DNA of 64,000 nucleotides from Flavobacterium sp. HTF (GTDB lineage Bacteria; Bacteroidota; Bacteroidia; Flavobacteriales; Flavobacteriaceae). Positions 1-7,936 of this stretch are shown one piece after another. The notes under the pieces were generated by a model. It was not told the origin of the DNA. It searched no databases and saw only the letters and a program-made list of their open reading frames with translations. Location: contig NZ_QETH01000001.1 in the NCBI RefSeq assembly GCF_003105115.1, positions 1 through 64,000 of the forward strand, written 5' to 3'. A program made the position numbers and the translations under genes. The stretch's first letter is position 1, and every line of letters begins with the position of its first letter.

Positions 1-2
1 AA

Positions 3-167
3 ATAGAAAACCGGAAAAATGAATTTTATCAGTGCATTTTTTGTTGGGCTGAGATCAAATCTGAAAGCATCAAGTACAAAAGAGTATTCATCGCACATTT
101 ATGTTATAAAAAACAGCTGAAACTTATTTTAAGCTCATTTAAGCCGATATTTCTCCTCAATTGAGGA
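3..167 (+). CDS. Possible 3' end of a gene entering from the left edge
   Basis: The third forward frame is open from the window edge to a TGA at 165-167, about 54 codons, and contains no start codon that would suit a complete gene. It is rich in Lys, Ile, Phe and Cys and I recognise no family. The stop lies inside the left arm and centre of the perfect palindrome at 141-180, so the gene would end within its own terminator. Chance openness is quite possible; only the sequence to the left would settle it. Confidence 0.22.
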
Positions 168-184
168 GAAATATCGGCTTTTTC
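141..184 (+). terminator. Perfect 20-bp inverted repeat, intrinsic terminator
   Basis: Positions 141-160 are the exact reverse complement of 161-180, followed by a short T run. It most likely ends a transcript entering from the left; being nearly symmetric it could act in both directions. Confidence 0.75.
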
Positions 185-302
185 AAGAAATCACCCCAAA
201 AACGAGTTATTAAAGCCGGTTTTAATAGTGTTTTCTTATGGTTGATTTTTATACGATAAGTAAAACTAATATCATAAAATTCGCCCATTTTTTAAACTTT
301 AT

Positions 303-332
303 GTTGATGCTATTTATTTTTTTATATTTTTG
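303..332 (+). promoter_or_regulatory. Bacteroidetes-type promoter for the OmpH-like gene
   Basis: TTG at 303-305, a 19-nt spacer, and TATTTTTG at 325-332 match the Bacteroidetes housekeeping consensus (TTG / TAnnTTTG). Transcription would start near 339, about 30 nt before the ATG at 368. Confidence 0.65.
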
Positions 333-367
333 TCTTCAATACATTAAAAAAAATAGAAATTTAAAAA

Positions 368-949
368 ATGAAAAAAGCATTAGTAATTATCGCGCTTTCA
401 GTTTTGGTTGTTTCATGTAATAAAACAGCAGAAGTTAAGGAAGTAAAAACAGCTTACGTTGATACTTCAGTTTTAATGAAAGAGTACACTGAAGCAAAAG
501 ATCTTGAAGCAAAATACAAAGCTCAGGCAGAAGAAAAAGGAAGACAGTTACAAGCGGAAATTACTCGTTTCAAACAAGACGCTGCTAATTTTCAAAGTCA
601 GGCACAGGCAAATGGCCAGGCTTGGGCACAACAAAGAGGCGCTGAATTGCAAAAAAGAGAGCAACAATTGGGTTATGCACAACAACAATTATCTCAACAA
701 TTGCAACAAGAAAGCGGCGTTGAAATGGATTCTCTTGTAAGCGGAGTTAAAAAATTCATCAAAGATTACGGTAAGAAAAACGGTTATTCTTATATCTACG
801 GAACTGGTGATGCTGCCACTGTATTGTACGCAGAAGAAAAATATGATATCACAAAAGAAATCATTAAAGCTTTGAATGACAAATATAAAGCAGAACCTAA
901 AACAGAAGAAAAAACTCCTGCAAAAGAAGGTGAAGCAGCTAAAAAATAA
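368..949 (+). CDS. OmpH/Skp-like lipoprotein
   Basis: A 193-residue exported protein. The N-terminus is a lipoprotein signal peptide with a lipobox ending at Cys17 (VVSC). The rest is a Skp/OmpH-type layout: a short beta-like segment (around residues 27-35, AYVDTSVLMKEY) followed by a long Gln/Glu/Lys-rich coiled coil (about 45-115), then a second small ordered part and a charged tail rich in Glu and Lys. Skp/OmpH proteins are periplasmic chaperones for outer-membrane proteins; most are soluble, so lipid anchoring is a departure seen in Bacteroidota paralogues. It has its own promoter and terminator and is therefore probably monocistronic. Family assignment is good; the client proteins are not known. 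Confidence 0.8.
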   Translation: MKKALVIIALSVLVVSCNKTAEVKEVKTAYVDTSVLMKEYTEAKDLEAKYKAQAEEKGRQLQAEITRFKQDAANFQSQAQANGQAWAQQRGAELQKREQQLGYAQQQLSQQLQQESGVEMDSLVSGVKKFIKDYGKKNGYSYIYGTGDAATVLYAEEKYDITKEIIKALNDKYKAEPKTEEKTPAKEGEAAKK

Positions 950-971
950 ACTACCAAACTAACTAAATTTT

Positions 972-1010
972 AAAAACCTAAATCTACTGCAGATTTAGGT
1001 TTTTTCTTTT
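972..1010 (+). terminator. Intrinsic terminator after the OmpH-like gene
   Basis: A 12-bp stem (974-985 paired with 991-1002) with a 5-nt loop, ending in a T-rich tract, directly after the stop at 949. Confidence 0.8.
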
Positions 1011-1048
1011 TATAAAAGCACGAACTTTGCTTTTTCAATACAGGTCCA

Positions 1049-3328
1049 ATGCAAAATGTTTCAGAAGCGGCAGCTTACACTTTACAATTCATCAATCAGA
1101 CGCAAAAATCAATCTTTCTTACCGGTAAAGCCGGTACCGGAAAGACAACACTTTTGCGCGAAATTATTGCTACAACCCACAAAAATACTGTAGTTGTAGC
1201 ACCAACCGGTATTGCGGCCTTAAATGCGGGCGGTGTGACCATACATTCGATGTTTCAGCTGCCTTTTTCGGCATTTATTCCGTCTTATGACGCAAATCCT
1301 CAGTTTACAGAGACTGTAAAATTCGAAAACAAAGATACTTTGCGCAGACATTTTAAGATGAATAACGTCAAGCGTAATGTAATCAAAAACATGGAATTAC
1401 TGATTATTGATGAAGTTAGTATGCTGCGTGCCGATTTACTTGATGCCATTGACTTTATGATGCAGACTGTTCGCAGGAGTTCATACGCTTTTGGCGGTGT
1501 TCAGGTACTTTTTATCGGTGATTTATTGCAATTGCCACCCGTAATTCGTGATGAAGAATGGCGGACTTTACGCAATTATTACAAAGGAAAATTCTTTTTC
1601 CATTCACATGTTATTCAGCAAAATCCGCCTTTGTATATCGAATTATCTAAGATTTACCGCCAGACAGATGATGATTTTATCTCAGTTTTAAACAACCTGC
1701 GCAACAACCAGATTTCTCCTGAGGATGTTACATTTTTAAACCAGTTTGTAAAACCTGATTTCGATTTAAAAAACAACGAAGGCTATATCACGCTCACAAC
1801 ACATAATGCCAAAGCAGATTCTATTAACGAGCAGTCAATTAATGATTTAGCCGGAAATGAATACTTATACCTGCCGTTTATTGTAAGCGATTTTCCTGAA
1901 AAAATTTATCCGGTAGAGGAAAATCTAAAGTTGAAAGTAGGGGCACAGGTCATGTTCGTTAAAAACGATTTATCTTTTGAAAAGCGTTATTTTAATGGAA
2001 AAATGGGTGTCATCAAATCGCTTTCGTCTGAAGAAATCTTTGTACACTTTCCGGAAGAAAATAAAACCATTGAGGTTGAAAAATACGAGTGGAAAAACAT
2101 CCGCTATAAAGTAAACGAGCTCACAAAAGAGATTGAAGAAGAAGTTTTGGGCACTTTTGCGCACTATCCGATCAAATTGGCATGGGCTATAACCGTACAT
2201 AAAAGTCAGGGTTTGACTTTTGACAAAGCTGCGCTCGATGTATCGCAGGTTTTTCTTCCCGGACAGGCATATGTTGCCTTATCGCGTTTACGTTCTTTAA
2301 ACGGGCTTATTTTGCTTTCTCCGATGAAGATGAATGGGATTTCTAATGATCAGGATGTTATGGATTATGCTTTAAACAAAGCAACAGATGAAATTTTGGA
2401 AAAATCACTACATTTTGAAACCAAAAATTTTATTCATAATTATTTGATTAACAGTTTTAACTGGACAGATTTGGCCCAGGAATGGAGAAATCATCGTTTT
2501 AGCTATAACGAAAATGCTGTAGCCTCAGAAAAATCAAAACATGCCATTTGGGCTCACAAAAGATTAGACACAATTGAGCAGCTTATAGATCCTGCGCAGA
2601 AATTCATTAATCAGCTGAATAAAATCTTTAATAAAGAAACGGTCGATTTGTTTTTTGTGAAAGAAAGGGTAGAAGCGGCTTATGATTATTTCTTTAAACC
2701 AATGGATAAACTGGTGACCGATTTGCTGCAGAAAATGGCTGAAATTCAGAAATTTAAAAAAGTAAAGGAATTTTATGAAGAATTGGCTTTTCTCGACGAT
2801 TTACAGACCAAAGCAGTATTGCAATTGATGAAAGCAAAATTGCTTATCGAAATTGTCGTTGCCGGAGAAACTATATGCAAAGAAAAACTGACTTCATCAG
2901 CCATAAAAAATTTTAAGTCAAATAAGCTTGAGAAAATCAGGGAAGAGTTCAAAATGACCAATACGGATATTTTTAAACTTGATGAACCTGTCATTCGATA
3001 CACAGCAAAAAAACTCGATAAAAACGAACCAAAAACAGCGAAAAAAACTACTGTTGAAGAAACGTACGATTTGTGGATCGAAAAAAATTCTGTTGAAGAT
3101 ATTGCCAGGCTAAGAAAGCTTACGGTGCAAACTGTCGAAACACATTTGATTAAATTGATTCAGGCTAAGAAAATAGAAATTTCAGACGTTCTTCCGTATG
3201 ATAAAATCGTGGCTTTGCGTGATGCTTTTGAGTTTTATCAGGAAGAATCGCTAAATGGCCTAAAAGAAAAACATGGCGAGGAATTTACCTGGGATGAGCT
3301 TAAAATGTTTAAAGCCAGCATCAATTAA
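1049..3328 (+). CDS. PIF1-like superfamily 1 DNA helicase with C-terminal helix-turn-helix
   Basis: A 759-residue ATP-dependent DNA helicase. Walker A is GKAGTGKT at residues 26-33, Walker B is LLIIDE with Asp121-Glu122, a Q-loop FIGDLLQLPPV follows, and the C-terminal helicase signature AITVHKSQG is at 380-388 followed by YVALSR. This set is typical of PIF1/RecD-type 5'-3' helicases. Residues about 655-705 (ETYDLWIEKNSVEDIA...VQTVETHL) look like the HTH_40 domain found at the C-terminus of RecQ-type helicases, an arrangement known in Bacteroidota. It probably acts in replication or repair at difficult DNA structures. It stands alone between a terminator and an unrelated secreted-protein gene. 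Catalytic assignment is secure; the cellular role is inferred. Confidence 0.88.
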   Translation: MQNVSEAAAYTLQFINQTQKSIFLTGKAGTGKTTLLREIIATTHKNTVVVAPTGIAALNAGGVTIHSMFQLPFSAFIPSYDANPQFTETVKFENKDTLRRHFKMNNVKRNVIKNMELLIIDEVSMLRADLLDAIDFMMQTVRRSSYAFGGVQVLFIGDLLQLPPVIRDEEWRTLRNYYKGKFFFHSHVIQQNPPLYIELSKIYRQTDDDFISVLNNLRNNQISPEDVTFLNQFVKPDFDLKNNEGYITLTTHNAKADSINEQSINDLAGNEYLYLPFIVSDFPEKIYPVEENLKLKVGAQVMFVKNDLSFEKRYFNGKMGVIKSLSSEEIFVHFPEENKTIEVEKYEWKNIRYKVNELTKEIEEEVLGTFAHYPIKLAWAITVHKSQGLTFDKAALDVSQVFLPGQAYVALSRLRSLNGLILLSPMKMNGISNDQDVMDYALNKATDEILEKSLHFETKNFIHNYLINSFNWTDLAQEWRNHRFSYNENAVASEKSKHAIWAHKRLDTIEQLIDPAQKFINQLNKIFNKETVDLFFVKERVEAAYDYFFKPMDKLVTDLLQKMAEIQKFKKVKEFYEELAFLDDLQTKAVLQLMKAKLLIEIVVAGETICKEKLTSSAIKNFKSNKLEKIREEFKMTNTDIFKLDEPVIRYTAKKLDKNEPKTAKKTTVEETYDLWIEKNSVEDIARLRKLTVQTVETHLIKLIQAKKIEISDVLPYDKIVALRDAFEFYQEESLNGLKEKHGEEFTWDELKMFKASIN

Positions 3329-3396
3329 CAGAAACTTTCATTTCTAAATCTTTGATGATTTTATTTTTAAAACCTGTTAAATATTGTTTTAATGAA

Positions 3397-3427
3397 TTGC
3401 CTTAAAAAAGTAAATTAATTATCTTTA
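3397..3427 (+). promoter_or_regulatory. Probable promoter
   Basis: TTG at 3397-3399, 20-nt spacer, TATCTTTA at 3420-3427 (7 of 8 to TAnnTTTG), placed 42 nt before the ATG at 3469. Confidence 0.45.
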
Positions 3428-3468
3428 GTAAAATTGTTCCACGTAAAACATGGAATGCTAATTAATTT

Positions 3469-4236
3469 ATGATGAAAAAAACAAAAATTATATTCCTGTT
3501 CCTAACCGCATTGTCCGTAAATTTTGCTATTGGCCAGGAATTAAAAAAGGAATATCAAAAAGGGATCATTAACTTTATTGATTATATAAAAAATAACAAA
3601 AAAGAAGCTGTTGCTAACATAGTTAAATACCCTTTGAACCGGGAATATCCAATTCCGGCAATTAAGACAAAAGCTGAATTTGTAAAAAGATACAATGAAG
3701 TTTTTGACACTACTCTGAAGAACAAAATCATAAACTCTAATCCGGCAAAGGACTGGTCGCAGGTGGGATGGCGTGGCATTATGCTTAATCAGGGTGATCT
3801 GTGGATGGATGAGGATGGATTTTTGACTGCGGTTAATTATCAGTCGAAATATGAAAAGAATCTGAAAAACAAACTGGTAAGTTCAGACAAAAGCAAATTG
3901 CATTCTTCTGTAGCTACTTTTAAAACACCGGTTTGTGTTCTGGAAACTTCAAAATTCAAAATCAGGATTGATGATATGGGGAATGATAGATACAGATATG
4001 CCTCATGGTCACCGAATCAAAAGATGAGTGAAAAACCGGATTTGATTATCAATAACGGAAAGTTTGTTGCTGATGGAACGGGAGGAAACCATTATTACGA
4101 TTTCAAAAAAGGAAATTTTTTATATAGATGTTATATCATCGTTTTAGGTGAGAAAGATTCCCCTGATGCAACATTAGAGGTTTCTCAAAACGGGAAAAAA
4201 ATCGTTTCGCAAACGGCCAGAATTATTTCAAAATAA
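3469..4236 (+). CDS. Secreted protein of unknown function
   Basis: 255 residues, not recognised. A type I signal peptide (MMKKTKIIFLFLTALSVNFA-IGQ) suggests export to the periplasm or beyond; there is no lipobox and no T9SS C-terminal sorting domain. The mature part is lysine- and aromatic-rich, with a central stretch containing DWSQVGWRGIMLNQGDLWMDEDGF and a C-terminal beta-rich half. Two ATG codons in tandem (3469, 3472) could both serve as start. It has its own predicted promoter and terminator, so it is probably transcribed alone. No function is assigned. Confidence 0.75.
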   Translation: MMKKTKIIFLFLTALSVNFAIGQELKKEYQKGIINFIDYIKNNKKEAVANIVKYPLNREYPIPAIKTKAEFVKRYNEVFDTTLKNKIINSNPAKDWSQVGWRGIMLNQGDLWMDEDGFLTAVNYQSKYEKNLKNKLVSSDKSKLHSSVATFKTPVCVLETSKFKIRIDDMGNDRYRYASWSPNQKMSEKPDLIINNGKFVADGTGGNHYYDFKKGNFLYRCYIIVLGEKDSPDATLEVSQNGKKIVSQTARIISK

Positions 4237-4269
4237 AAAAAATCCTATTCAGTGCGAATAGGATTTTTT
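4237..4269. terminator. Bidirectional terminator between convergent genes
   Basis: A 14-bp stem (4237-4250 with 4256-4269), 5-nt loop, A-run on the left and T-run on the right, so it can serve both the gene ending at 4236 and the leftward gene ending at 4302. Confidence 0.8.
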
Positions 4270-4301
4270 AGTTACAATTCTTTTAAAACTTTGACAAATA
4301 A

Positions 4302-4772
4302 CTATTTTGACTGAAGTATTTTATCAAGGTCATTCTGCTGTTGTGACAGCTTACTTTGAAGGTTTAAGATTTCGATTTCCTGCTCTTTCAATTTTATTTC
4401 ATTTTTGTTAAGCTTTTCATCCTGAAACATTCGGGTGTTTATTTGGTTTTTTAATTTCTGATTTTGTTCTTGTGTTTTAGCGATCTCTTTTGTCGTTTTT
4501 TCAATATTATTTTCCGCTTTTTCAATGTCAGATTTTCGTTTCTCAACTTTTTTCAGCGCATCTTTTAGTTCTTTTCGCTGCTGTTCTAATTTTTTACTGT
4601 TGTCTTTTAAATCGCTTTGTTCTTTTTCTAATCTTTTGTATTCTGTTAAAGCTTTTTCCTTTCTATTTTCAATTTCTTTATTTTCACTATTGAATGCCAT
4701 TTGTTGTGAATAGAAAGCTTGTGTGGAGAATAAAAGACTCGTAAATAAAACTAATTTTTGTACTCGATTCAT
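4302..4772 (-). CDS. Exported coiled-coil protein, function unknown
   Basis: 156 residues with the start placed at the ATG at 4772, because this gives a clean signal peptide (MNRVQKLVLFTSLLFSTQAF); the frame stays open to 4817 but that extension adds a poor leader. After the signal peptide almost the whole protein (about residues 30-150) is a Glu/Lys/Gln/Asn-rich coiled coil with repeated KxxExxL patterns. It may be a periplasmic or surface structural protein. A near-perfect palindrome at 4823-4844, about 50 nt upstream, could be its operator. No family is recognised. Confidence 0.7.
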   Translation of the reverse strand: MNRVQKLVLFTSLLFSTQAFYSQQMAFNSENKEIENRKEKALTEYKRLEKEQSDLKDNSKKLEQQRKELKDALKKVEKRKSDIEKAENNIEKTTKEIAKTQEQNQKLKNQINTRMFQDEKLNKNEIKLKEQEIEILNLQSKLSQQQNDLDKILQSK

Positions 4773-5072
4773 TGTAATGCTATTTTTTATGTTTATGAAA
4801 ACAATATCAAATAGCATTCCATTTTGTAATAAATGTATTACAAATAAATATTCTTACTTTAGATTATAGAAATGTGTTTTTAGATTAGAATTCCATATAG
4901 TGCTAAAACCGGAATTTTAGATGTTTTAAAACGTAGTTTTAGGCAAAAACTCAGTATGAGTCATTGACAGCATTAAAATTTACTTATAAGGGCTAATTTT
5001 GCTTCTTGAAGGCAAAAACAAAATTTAACAGCTTTTATACTATAAATATTGAATTTAGAATGTATTTTCAAA
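4773..5072. other. Intergenic stretch with one palindrome
   Basis: No coding frame is convincing in these 300 nt. The only clear signal is the inverted repeat at 4823-4844; the rest is AT-rich sequence between two leftward genes. Confidence 0.5.
4823..4844. promoter_or_regulatory. Operator-like inverted repeat
   Basis: TTTGTAATA (4823-4831), a 4-nt spacer, TATTACAAA (4836-4844): a perfect 9-bp dyad about 50 nt upstream of the leftward coiled-coil gene. It lacks a T run and so looks more like a protein binding site than a terminator. Confidence 0.35.
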
Positions 5073-5107
5073 AAAAAACCTTCTTTCAGTGATGAAAAAA
5101 GGTTTTA
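5073..5107 (-). terminator. Terminator of the SPOR-domain gene
   Basis: On the minus strand a 14-bp stem with one mismatch (5093-5106 with 5075-5088), 4-nt loop, followed by a run of eight T. Confidence 0.75.
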
Positions 5108-5129
5108 TACGAATTTAAAAAAGATATTT

Positions 5130-6098
5130 TTATAAAGCTTCAACTAAAATCCATGCATCCGGATTTTCTCCTTTTTGAATTTCTTTTTGTGCTTTTTCGG
5201 CTTCAGACATAGTTGCGTAACTTCCGTATAAAACAGGGAAAAGACCATGTTTGTTTTCGCCAAGCATTCGGGCATCGTAACCATCTTTTATCAATTGATT
5301 ATAAGCCTTTCTGGCATTCTGCTCACTTCTGAAAGCTCCTGCCATAATGTGGTACGGCATTGTTTTAATTTCAACAGAATCAGTTTTAGATGAATCTACA
5401 GAAAGCGTTACAGCCGGCAACGGATTTTGAATCATAAAAGTTGCTTCCTGTATCTTGTTCTGAACTTTTTTTTGCATAGCACTTTCAACAATAAGCGTTT
5501 CATTTGCCAATTGCTGCTGATAAATAGGATATCCGATACTTCCTGTAATTCCAAGACCTAAAACAAAAATGGCAGCATATCTTAAATAAGATCTTGAAGA
5601 TCTTGTTTCCTCTTCAGTTTCATATAACTTAACCGTTTCTCTTTGCTCGATTTCCTCCAGTTTTTTCTCAAAAATTTCTCTCTTTACCAAAGGCGAAACA
5701 AATGGACTTAAACCAAAAGATGCTGAAAGATAATTAGCATGGTCATTTGGAGTAAAAACCATATTTTGATCTGCGTTTAAGCGTATATCACCAATGTTCT
5801 TTAAATTTAAAATACCGGTTTCTTCTAATGTTTTTTTCCAATTTAAAATCTCAAAAGCAATAGCACTTACAGCAAAACCATAAGATGTGCTTTCAGCCTG
5901 CGCAATGTGATTTGCTAATAACCCGTCATTATTTTTTAAAAGACTATTGAAAGAGATAGTTTTCTTTGGTGGAAAAAACGAATTTGTGCTTTCATTAAGC
6001 TTAGCCGGGTGAGTTTCAGTAAGAAATGCACCAAATCCCGGAACCGTTACACACTGATAACGGTACAATAACTGCGATATATAAGTCTCGATTTTCAT
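5130..6098 (-). CDS. SPOR domain protein with N-terminal HU-CCDC81 domains
   Basis: 322 residues. Residues 1 to about 130 resemble the paired HU-like (HU-CCDC81) domains fused to SPOR in Bacteroidota (VPGFGAFLTETHPA early on, then an NILDLKNIG-like segment). One membrane helix lies at about 173-190 (YAAIFVLGLGITGSIGY). A linker leads to a SPOR domain at about 248-322 (YHIMAGAFRSEQNARKAY...). SPOR domains bind glycan strands without stem peptides at division sites, so this is probably an inner-membrane protein with its SPOR domain in the periplasm. Its promoter sits so close to the ATG that the mRNA is probably leaderless. Confidence 0.85.
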   Translation of the reverse strand: MKIETYISQLLYRYQCVTVPGFGAFLTETHPAKLNESTNSFFPPKKTISFNSLLKNNDGLLANHIAQAESTSYGFAVSAIAFEILNWKKTLEETGILNLKNIGDIRLNADQNMVFTPNDHANYLSASFGLSPFVSPLVKREIFEKKLEEIEQRETVKLYETEEETRSSRSYLRYAAIFVLGLGITGSIGYPIYQQQLANETLIVESAMQKKVQNKIQEATFMIQNPLPAVTLSVDSSKTDSVEIKTMPYHIMAGAFRSEQNARKAYNQLIKDGYDARMLGENKHGLFPVLYGSYATMSEAEKAQKEIQKGENPDAWILVEAL

Positions 6099-6103
6099 AG
6101 TAA

Positions 6104-6132
6104 CAAAGTTATGTAATGAATATAGTTATCAA
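6104..6132 (-). promoter_or_regulatory. Promoter with leaderless geometry for the SPOR gene
   Basis: On the minus strand TTG (6132-6130), 18-nt spacer, TAACTTTG (6111-6104), then only 5 nt before the ATG at 6098. The start site would fall on or next to the start codon. Confidence 0.6.
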
Positions 6133-6336
6133 AATTTTATTCACAATTTTTATTAACAATTGGAATAATTTTATAGACAATTAATTCTCAAATAGTTAAA
6201 AGTTTTAGTCAGATAAATCACAGACCAATTTTTTTTAATAGTTGTATTTTTATTAAGAAATTACTTTATTTTAATGATATTTGCGGTTTTAAATTCGAAC
6301 TTTACTTTTATCTATTTTACATAATATTTTCTAAGA

Positions 6337-7437
6337 ATGTCAGACCAGGATTTATTTTATTTATTAGCTCTGTTAAAAGTTGATGGAGTAGGAGATATTA
6401 TGGCCAAAAAATTGTTGACTCACTGCGGTAACGCAGAATCAATTTTTTCAGCAAAAACAAATCAAATTGCGGCTATTGATGGTGTTGGTTCTTCTCTGTT
6501 GAAGAACTTAAAAGATAAAACCATTTTTGAAAAGGCAAATAAGGAACTTGATTTTATAAAGTCAAACAATATAAATGTTTCTTTTTTTCAGGATGAAAAT
6601 TACCCCGACCGGTTAAAACATTGTTTTGATTCGCCTGTATTGCTATTTAATTCAGGAAATATTGATTTAAAAAACAGAAAAATTATAAGCATTGTTGGTA
6701 CACGGCAGATAACATCTTACGGAACAGAATTTTGCAGATCTCTAATTGAAGACCTCGCTCCTTTAGATCCGGTAATTGTGAGCGGTTTTGCTTATGGGGT
6801 TGACATAGTAGCACACCAGTTTGCAATGGAACACAACCTGCAGACGATTGGTGTTTTGGCGCATGGACTTAATCAGATCTACCCCAGGACACATAAAAAA
6901 TACGTTGCCAGAATGATGGAAAACGGTGGATTCATTACCGAATTTTGGAGTTCATCTAATCCTGATAAGGAAAAATTTGTGAGACGAAATCGTATTGTAG
7001 CCGGAATGACTGAGGCCACGATTGTTATTGAATCTGCCGATAAAGGCGGCTCGCTAATTACAGCAAATTTTGCAAACGATTATAACCGTGATGTTTTTGC
7101 TGTTCCGGGGCGTGTTACAGATACTTACAGCAGAGGCTGCAACAACTTAATAAAAACGCAAAAAGCAAGTGTACTTACAAGTGCTGCCGATTTGGTTTAT
7201 ATGCTTAACTGGGATATTGAGAACAAACCGAAAACAATTCAAAAACAACTGTTTGTTGAATTGGAAGAGGATGAACAAAAGATCTATGAATTTCTTCTTA
7301 AAAATGGAAAGGAATTGCTTGATACTATTGCACTTGAGTGTGGTTTTCCTATTTATAAAATTTCAGGGATTCTGATTAACATGGAACTGAAAGGTGTTAT
7401 TCGGCCTTTGCCGGGAAAACTTTTTGAGGCAATTTAA
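6337..7437 (+). CDS. dprA: DNA processing protein DprA
   Basis: 366 residues. DprA binds incoming single-stranded DNA during natural transformation and loads RecA. The N-terminal helix-hairpin-helix part (VDGVGDIMAKKLL, IDGVGSSLL) is followed by the Rossmann-like DprA core: ISIVGTRQITSYG, SGFAYGVDIVAH, IYPRTHKKYV, the FVRRNRIVAGM basic motif and KGGSLITANFANDY with FAVPGRV. The C-terminal roughly 60 residues fit the DprA winged-helix domain. Length and order match the full-length family. It is convergent with a small membrane-protein gene, whose stop is only 9 nt away. Confidence 0.95.
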   Translation: MSDQDLFYLLALLKVDGVGDIMAKKLLTHCGNAESIFSAKTNQIAAIDGVGSSLLKNLKDKTIFEKANKELDFIKSNNINVSFFQDENYPDRLKHCFDSPVLLFNSGNIDLKNRKIISIVGTRQITSYGTEFCRSLIEDLAPLDPVIVSGFAYGVDIVAHQFAMEHNLQTIGVLAHGLNQIYPRTHKKYVARMMENGGFITEFWSSSNPDKEKFVRRNRIVAGMTEATIVIESADKGGSLITANFANDYNRDVFAVPGRVTDTYSRGCNNLIKTQKASVLTSAADLVYMLNWDIENKPKTIQKQLFVELEEDEQKIYEFLLKNGKELLDTIALECGFPIYKISGILINMELKGVIRPLPGKLFEAI

Positions 7438-7446
7438 GCATTAAAA

Positions 7447-7830
7447 TTAGCGTTTAATTGTATGTGATTTTAAAACATTTATAAAAAATACAATTATAGA
7501 TATTAATAAAAATATTGTACTAATGATGTAGTTTTTGAAAAATATTGAGATACAGCTTAAAAAAATTATACAAAAATGAGTTATGGAAATATGATAAATT
7601 GTCTTTCTCTGAAAAAGAAATATCAGGAAATATCCAATAAGGAATAAGGTTTTTGAAAAAAAATCAATTAATGCATTATAAAAAAATTGATTTGAAATAT
7701 CATATGCCCAACCTACAGTTTTATTTATCCCGTAAGACTGATTATTGCCAAAGAAATAAATAACAATAAAATATACTCCAAATGTTGATAATACTAGCAG
7801 AAACATATATTCTGTAAATATTTTTTTCAT
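7447..7830 (-). CDS. Small integral membrane protein, unknown
   Basis: 127 residues, about four hydrophobic helices (roughly 8-28, 58-75, 82-100, 101-120) and few charged residues; Phe and Ile dominate, and the coding sequence is visibly more AT-rich than dprA and trpS on either side. This composition and the absence of a recognisable family suggest an accessory gene. No ribosome binding site is obvious. Function unknown. Confidence 0.6.
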   Translation of the reverse strand: MKKIFTEYMFLLVLSTFGVYFIVIYFFGNNQSYGINKTVGWAYDISNQFFYNALIDFFSKTLFLIGYFLIFLFQRKTIYHISITHFCIIFLSCISIFFKNYIISTIFLLISIIVFFINVLKSHTIKR

Positions 7831-7895
7831 GCTTTTATTTGATAATTTATAGATTTAAAAAAGGATTAATTTCTAATTTGTAATAAGACAAATTA

Positions 7896-7930
7896 AAAAA
7901 CCAGATAGGATAAGAAACCTATCTGATTTA
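7896..7930 (-). terminator. trpS terminator
   Basis: On the minus strand an 8-9 bp stem (CAGATAGG/CCTATCTG, 7918-7927 with 7901-7909) followed by a T run, directly after the trpS stop at 7937. Confidence 0.75.
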
Positions 7931-7936
7931 GGATGT

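Noticed and set aside
238-420. 60-codon frame overlapping the OmpH-like start
   Set aside because: It covers the promoter and overlaps the lipoprotein gene in another frame; not a plausible gene.
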